Source of the DNA: Sipunculus nudus | Taxonomy: Eukaryota; Annelida; Sipuncula; Golfingiida; Sipunculidae | DNA: 64,000 nt | NCBI GenBank assembly: GCA_026874595.1 | Contig: CM049306.1 | Coordinates: 32,690,019-32,754,018, forward strand | Reading direction: 5' to 3' | Shown: positions 59,711 to 64,000 of the stretch, one piece after another | How the letters are laid out: every line of letters starts with the position of its first letter | Position numbering within the stretch: the first letter of the stretch is position 1 | Notes under the pieces: model-generated | What the model saw: the letters and a program-made list of their open reading frames with translations, nothing else | What the model was told of the DNA's origin: nothing | Databases searched by the model: none | Made by a program: the position numbers and the translations under genes

Positions 59711-59907
59711 CAGAAGCGGATCCGGGGGGGGTCCAGGGGGTCCGCCCCCCCCCCCCCCTTTTTCAACAGAAACAACGTTTTTTAAGGGCTTCTGATAAAA
59801 TTTTGCGCCTGGACCCCCTTTTCAGACCTGAGGACCTTTTTTTTAGGGTTCACATTTGTCCCCCTGGGTTGGACCCCCCCTTTTCCTAAATCCTGGATCC
59901 GCCTCTG
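59711..59907. mobile_element. 197-bp MITE with CAGAAGCGGATCC ends and 6-bp duplication
   Basis: Left end CAGAAGCGGATCCGGGGGG, right end reverse-complemented CAGAGGCGGATCCAGGAT. Both sides carry TTCCTT (59705-59710 and 59908-59913), a perfect 6-bp direct repeat. The interior is G/C-run-rich on both sides, giving a foldback structure. hAT-like ends; an 8-bp duplication is not supported. Confidence 0.75.
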
Positions 59908-59913
59908 TTCCTT

Positions 59914-60794
59914 ACAAAACTGAATCTATTTTACACTGATACAATCTTGGTTTTTTCGCTGAAAACAGTACCTGTGTTAAGGAACTAATGGTTCTATACA
60001 CCTCTCATGCATACTAAACTTACAACGTGTTAAAGCAACTCAGCCGAAAGAAAATATTAACTAATTTGACTGTATAAATCATTCAATTTCATTATTCAGT
60101 GTTGCTTTTGATTTCTTCCCCTGGTGTCAGAACCCACTATATATTATTGATGAGACTCCCTTTTATTCATAGCAACATACTAGATTTGCTGTCTAGGATT
60201 CTTCGACTGTGAAACCGAAGCCAAAAAGAACTGTCGATCTAGTTTCTTATATTAATTTCCGAGATTAGTGGTGTAATGGTTACACATTTTACATCTTTTC
60301 TTTCATTTTTGTATATAAATCTTTGCTCATTTGTTATTTTCCTTTGTAACATGATCTTCTTCAAACCTTTCCTACTCTGTTACAATTAATCCGTTGTCAT
60401 GCCTGTCTTTGTAAAATATATGATACCTTACCAATTAGTCCTCATTTGTTTCTTTCCGTCAGTTTTATGTTCGAAATAAGATGAAGACTGACAATGCTTC
60501 ACATATTCTGGATGTTTTGTCGTAATTTTTGTCATTTAATCTTTTCAAATGTCTTTCTCTATAAGACGTCCGTCCCTTTCTCAATTATCTCTCATTAATA
60601 ACAATTAATTCCCTGAGCAATGTGATTATCTTTTTTCGACTAATCATTACTTATTTTATTTTTCAAATAAATTAATTATTTCTTACCATAGTTTCCTCTT
60701 TCTTTCCACCTTCTCCTTTATTTGCTCACTGGTAAGACTGTTTATTACACACTGTCAGCTTTCAAATATTCCCTGCGCCATTAGGCTATACAGT
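59914..60794. other. Intergenic, no recognisable feature
   Basis: T-rich; no coding signal. Confidence 0.4.
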
Positions 60795-61030
60795 CATCCT
60801 TGTTCCTGTGGGTGTATTTGGGTTTCTGCTCAACCTAACTCTCGCAATCGTGAACTGAATCTTCTGACATTTTCAGGGTATTTAGGGAATGAGCCAATAC
60901 AGTGAAGCTTAGATTTCTGTGTGCATCCGACACATGATACGGAATCAGGAACGTCATCAGGAAAAGTCACAATTATATTTATACATTAACTTATGCACGA
61001 ATAAACCTTGGAATATGGGCCGAATAAGTG
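60795..61030 (+). repeat. Dispersed repeat family B, copy 7
   Basis: ACTCTCGCAATCGTGAACTG, TTTTCAGGGTATTTAGGG, GAATGAGCCAATACAG and CTTGGAATATGGGCCG in copy 1 order. Confidence 0.6.
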
Positions 61031-61187
61031 CTTAGAAGTTTGGGTAGGCATCCCACAATAGCTACCTCAACATTCCTTAGATTGCAGATTTTGTGCTTTA
61101 ATTAATTTCATGCCATTGAGTCAAGAAGGGGATTAAAAATATATTCAATGTTAATATATTCAATTGCATGCCTGCAATAAAGGCCCC

Positions 61188-61525
61188 TTTACACAGGGCT
61201 GCCACCTTTGTGTGACTTTAGAGCAACCGAAAAAAATTACCAGGACGCAAGGTCCCTGAGGAGGTGGGTTGCTCCAAGGTGTCTCATAGGAGGAAGAAAG
61301 GAGGCACGATCATTGCCGTGGTTGCAGAATGGAGGCACAGGGGTCGAGTTGGTTACACATGGGAAGCACAGGGGAGGCATGTATGAAAATGGCCGAAACT
61401 TGCATTTGTGGTGGTTCAAGGGAGGCACACGTATCGCTGGCGCAGTTCCACAGAAACAGGATTTTCTGGGTTTAGGCGACCATTGGGCATGCTTGCCTTT
61501 TTTTGGGTTGCTTTTTTTCTACTGA
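61188..61525. repeat. GGAGGCAC-containing GC-rich unit
   Basis: Starts ACACAGGGCTGCCACC and contains at least five GGGAGGCAC(A/G) or GGAGGCACG words; AGAGCAACCG near the left and GGGTTGCTTTTTTTC near the right may be an inverted pair. A 105-codon plus frame (61208-61525) and its overlapping minus frame have no recognised domain. Possibly a MITE. Low certainty. Confidence 0.35.
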
Positions 61526-62086
61526 CTTTTTCGAGTATTACGGGGATGAACATTATCTGGTTTGAATAAATGACTGACGTGATTCCGGACAGATTATCAA
61601 ACGTACCATCTTGGTTTCGTGCAGTCTCTGTAGGTATAATGCCAAGCTGAATGTCGGTGTGGCATTATAAGGAATGATGCATTGGTTATCTGAACGCTCC
61701 TGACGAGTGGTAATTAGAAACCATCCTCTCTTATCTTCGTTCCGACACCAGACATCTTCTTGAATGCAGGTTTATATAAATATGCAGACAATTAATTATT
61801 CGATGACTCCAGAACAGGAAGAAATGATAATTATAATCAAGTGTCGTAGGATTCCTAGTAAAATTCAATATTACGTCGACGAATTATATTTCCTGAGGGT
61901 AAGGTTATTCACAGATGAGCAGAGGTCCAAACACTGACCCCTGAAGTCCATCGTAACTAAGTTAAAGCTCTCTGACTGATGGCCATCAATACTCACATGC
62001 TAACAGCTATCACTGAGATACGACCTGAGCCAGACAGGAGATCTATCATGCGAACAAAACAGCAGAAAAAGATCAATGGTATCAAA
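61526..62086. other. Intergenic, no recognisable feature
   Basis: No coding or repeat signal. Confidence 0.4.
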
Positions 62087-62675
62087 CAGGGGCGGATTTA
62101 GAGGGCGCGAAGGTGGGTCTATTTTTTTTACCGAAATATCTCGAATAAGGAATAATATACACTAAGCAAAAGCGGCGCCAGATTCTGTGTCTCGCAGGGG
62201 CGGATTAAAAGGGGATCACGGGTGGCGCCCCCTCTTTATCACCATAACAATATATGAGAAATATAATAATATAGGCTTACTACTAAAAAACGGCTCCACA
62301 TCCTACGTCTTCTGCATGCCGAATTTATGCATATAAAGTCTGCTTATTATTCCCGACAAATTTGTCTACTTGTGCCAGGGGTTGATCCCCTCCCCTCGTC
62401 GAACCTTTTTCGATTCGTTTCCTCCGTATGCATTGCGAGAGTTACGTATAAAATCTTCTAGAACTTCGGATACAGTTGTTTATCTGCACCAGGGTGTTGA
62501 GCTCCAAACCCTCTCTAAGATCATCCATCCGCCCCTATCTCACACCATTTTGTTTCCTCAGGCTACATACCAGAGTTTTGGATAAGGTGAACCAGCTCTC
62601 CGTGCACACGTTTTTGTGTACCAGGGTGTTGCCTTGTGGGTCCTCCCCCTTTTGTATAGGATCCTGTATCCGCTC
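62087..62675. mobile_element. Cluster of hAT-like MITE ends with a 120-bp tandem repeat
   Basis: CAGGGGCGGATTTAGAGGG at 62087 and CAGGGGCGGATTAAAAGGGG at 62195 are left ends; ATCCATCCGCCCCTA near 62524-62537 and CTGTATCCGCTCC near 62662-62674 look like right ends. Between, a unit beginning TTGTCTACTTGTGCCAGGGG (62360), TTGTTTATCTGCACCAGGG (62476) and TTTTTGTGTACCAGGG (62609) is repeated about every 116-133 bp. This suggests nested or rearranged elements. No transposase. Confidence 0.45.
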
Positions 62676-63009
62676 CAAACACATGCAGCACTTTGTTCTA
62701 GTAAGACAAGCATCATTACTACCTGATTAACCATTGAACAAAATATATCACTGACGGACACTTAGATAGAAAAAACAAACTAAAGAACTATAAGGAAAAG
62801 AATGATGTATGGATTACGAAGATACCATAATAGTTACCATAAGTAAAAAAAAGACACTTAGAAAGGATTTTACACCCTACCCACTGTTAAAAAGACACCA
62901 GGAACAAGTTGCTAACAATTGAATAGCAGTGTATGTTGCATAAATAAACTTGAAAATGTATGTCTTGAGAAGAAGAAAAAACACAGATATACTATATCGA
63001 TGCAGAATG
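62676..63009. other. Intergenic, no recognisable feature
   Basis: No coding or repeat signal. Confidence 0.4.
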
Positions 63010-63385
63010 CTCTTAACTAGATTGCTCAGAATCGGACTCAAAAGAGTACGACTCTAATGGTTAGGGTTTTATGTGCTTTACATTTGGCAGCCTATAATTA
63101 ACAGGTTTTCTTGATACACCAGCGGCGTAGGTACAAATGTTGTGAAGAGCATATGTAGTCCGTTAAAATATGTTCGACAAGAATTTTTTCAAGGCACGTT
63201 ACATTAACATTTATGTTTTGCAAGGAATTCATGGAATAATAATATTTTGTAAGCATACGCATGTGAAATGTAAACAGAGGATCTTTCCTTGAAATGTAAC
63301 AAATTAATATTTTAAAGTTTGACAGTTGAGTAAACTGGAGGAGGTTCGTTTTCAGAAGAAAGGATCTCTGGCAGAAGGATGGAGA
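63010..63385 (+). repeat. Dispersed repeat family D, copy 3
   Basis: CAGAATCGGACTCAAAAGAG, AAGCATACGCATGTGAAATG, AAGTTTGACAGTTGAG and GGAGGTTCGTTTTCAG. It is the most complete copy and links 9300-9730 with 19285-19490. Confidence 0.55.
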
Positions 63386-64000
63386 GCTAAAATTGAATGG
63401 AATGCAGACGTGGGCGTGGAATAATGATTTGAAAGGACAGAGGCAAGCGCTTTAATTCTCAGTTGTATCAGGAAAATATATTTCACTATGAAGTTTGAAA
63501 GTAGCAAATTTTTATCTGATTCTTGCATTTCATCTGATGCTACAGACTGTCATCATCAAAGGACCTCAAATAAAGGATGTTGATCTAAATAATGTGAGTC
63601 ATTTTACGGCCCGTCTAATTAGTTAATGTCATCACGTACTTCCCGATTGGTCTCAGTCATTTTACAAAGGAGCAAATCAACAGACAAATAAAACCGCGTA
63701 TTATCAAAGGTTATCTTCGCAAGCAGAAGTGAATTATCAAGTCTGATTACATTTTGGAAAAACACGAAAGGAAATGGAAAGTTTTCGGTAGAAAGTAAAC
63801 TTTACTACGACAATAATGATTGCTCCCAAAGAATTTAAAACCCGCCGCTGTAAAGTAATGTAATTCAAGGTGTGCTGATACAGAACGTGCCCTGCTCCAG
63901 TTAAAACTGTATGTATTCCAATGAAGTCTTGGTTTCGGTAAGTTGGAATCAAGACTTTTTATGACAGAAACGTTGTAAAAAAGCACAGTATCAAATATAC
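63386..64000. other. Intergenic, no recognisable feature
   Basis: Two overlapping minus-strand frames near the window end have no recognised motif. Nothing else seen. Confidence 0.4.

Noticed and set aside
61208-61525. 105-codon frame as a host exon
   Set aside because: Composed largely of GGAGGCAC repeats, overlapped by an opposite-strand frame, and no domain recognised.

Overview
This looks like a gene-free stretch of a metazoan nuclear genome, AT-rich (estimated by eye) and crowded with transposable elements, microsatellites and tandem arrays. I see no host protein-coding exon, rRNA or intact tRNA gene. Nearly all recognisable coding sequence belongs to decayed retrotransposons. The mix of a GIY-YIG Penelope-like element, an L1-type LINE, a Helitron, hAT and pogo-like MITEs, several tRNA-derived SINEs and dense (TA)n fits an invertebrate, perhaps a mollusc or other marine lophotrochozoan. 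That assignment is inference; no marker gene supports it.

Layout. 1-14.2 kb: intergenic sequence with one LTR-like copy (341-1068) and a fragment of the same family (2487-2604), a hAT-like element (3351-4172), tRNA-derived SINEs and dispersed families that I call B and D. 14.2-18.4 kb: a PIF/Harbinger-like TIR element, then a minus-strand Penelope-like element (reverse transcriptase plus GIY-YIG endonuclease) interrupted by a second, CGAC-rich TIR element and bounded on both sides by (TA)n. 18.4-23.5 kb: dispersed repeats and a 338-bp MITE. 23.5-24.9 kb: about 18 copies of a 79-bp satellite. 26.9-30.8 kb: ORF2 of an L1-clade LINE (minus strand), broken by several frameshifts. 32.0-34.1 kb: a Helitron 5' end and a complete 311-bp Helitron. 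34.6-37.1 kb: an array of about 160-bp units split by a second array of about 280-bp units. 38.0-39.0 kb: L1 ORF1 (minus strand, one frameshift), possibly the other half of the same LINE. 40.3-41.9 kb: two SINE copies and an LTR-like copy. 42.2-45.2 kb: three (GGACAATTACCCCC)n minisatellites, one inverted relative to the other two, which lie in a nearly identical 1.17-kb tandem duplication. 45.2-64 kb: microsatellites, SINEs, a 444-bp hAT MITE with an 8-bp target duplication, a 197-bp MITE with a 6-bp duplication, a pogo-like remnant, two more LTR-like copies and further copies of families B, C and D.

No operons or host pathways can be described. The functional logic is that of mobile DNA: the L1 ORF1/ORF2 pair and the Penelope-like element once encoded retrotransposition machinery, while SINEs, MITEs, the Helitron and LTR-like copies are non-autonomous passengers. 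Short open reading frames outside these elements look like chance frames or low-complexity translations and are not annotated as genes.
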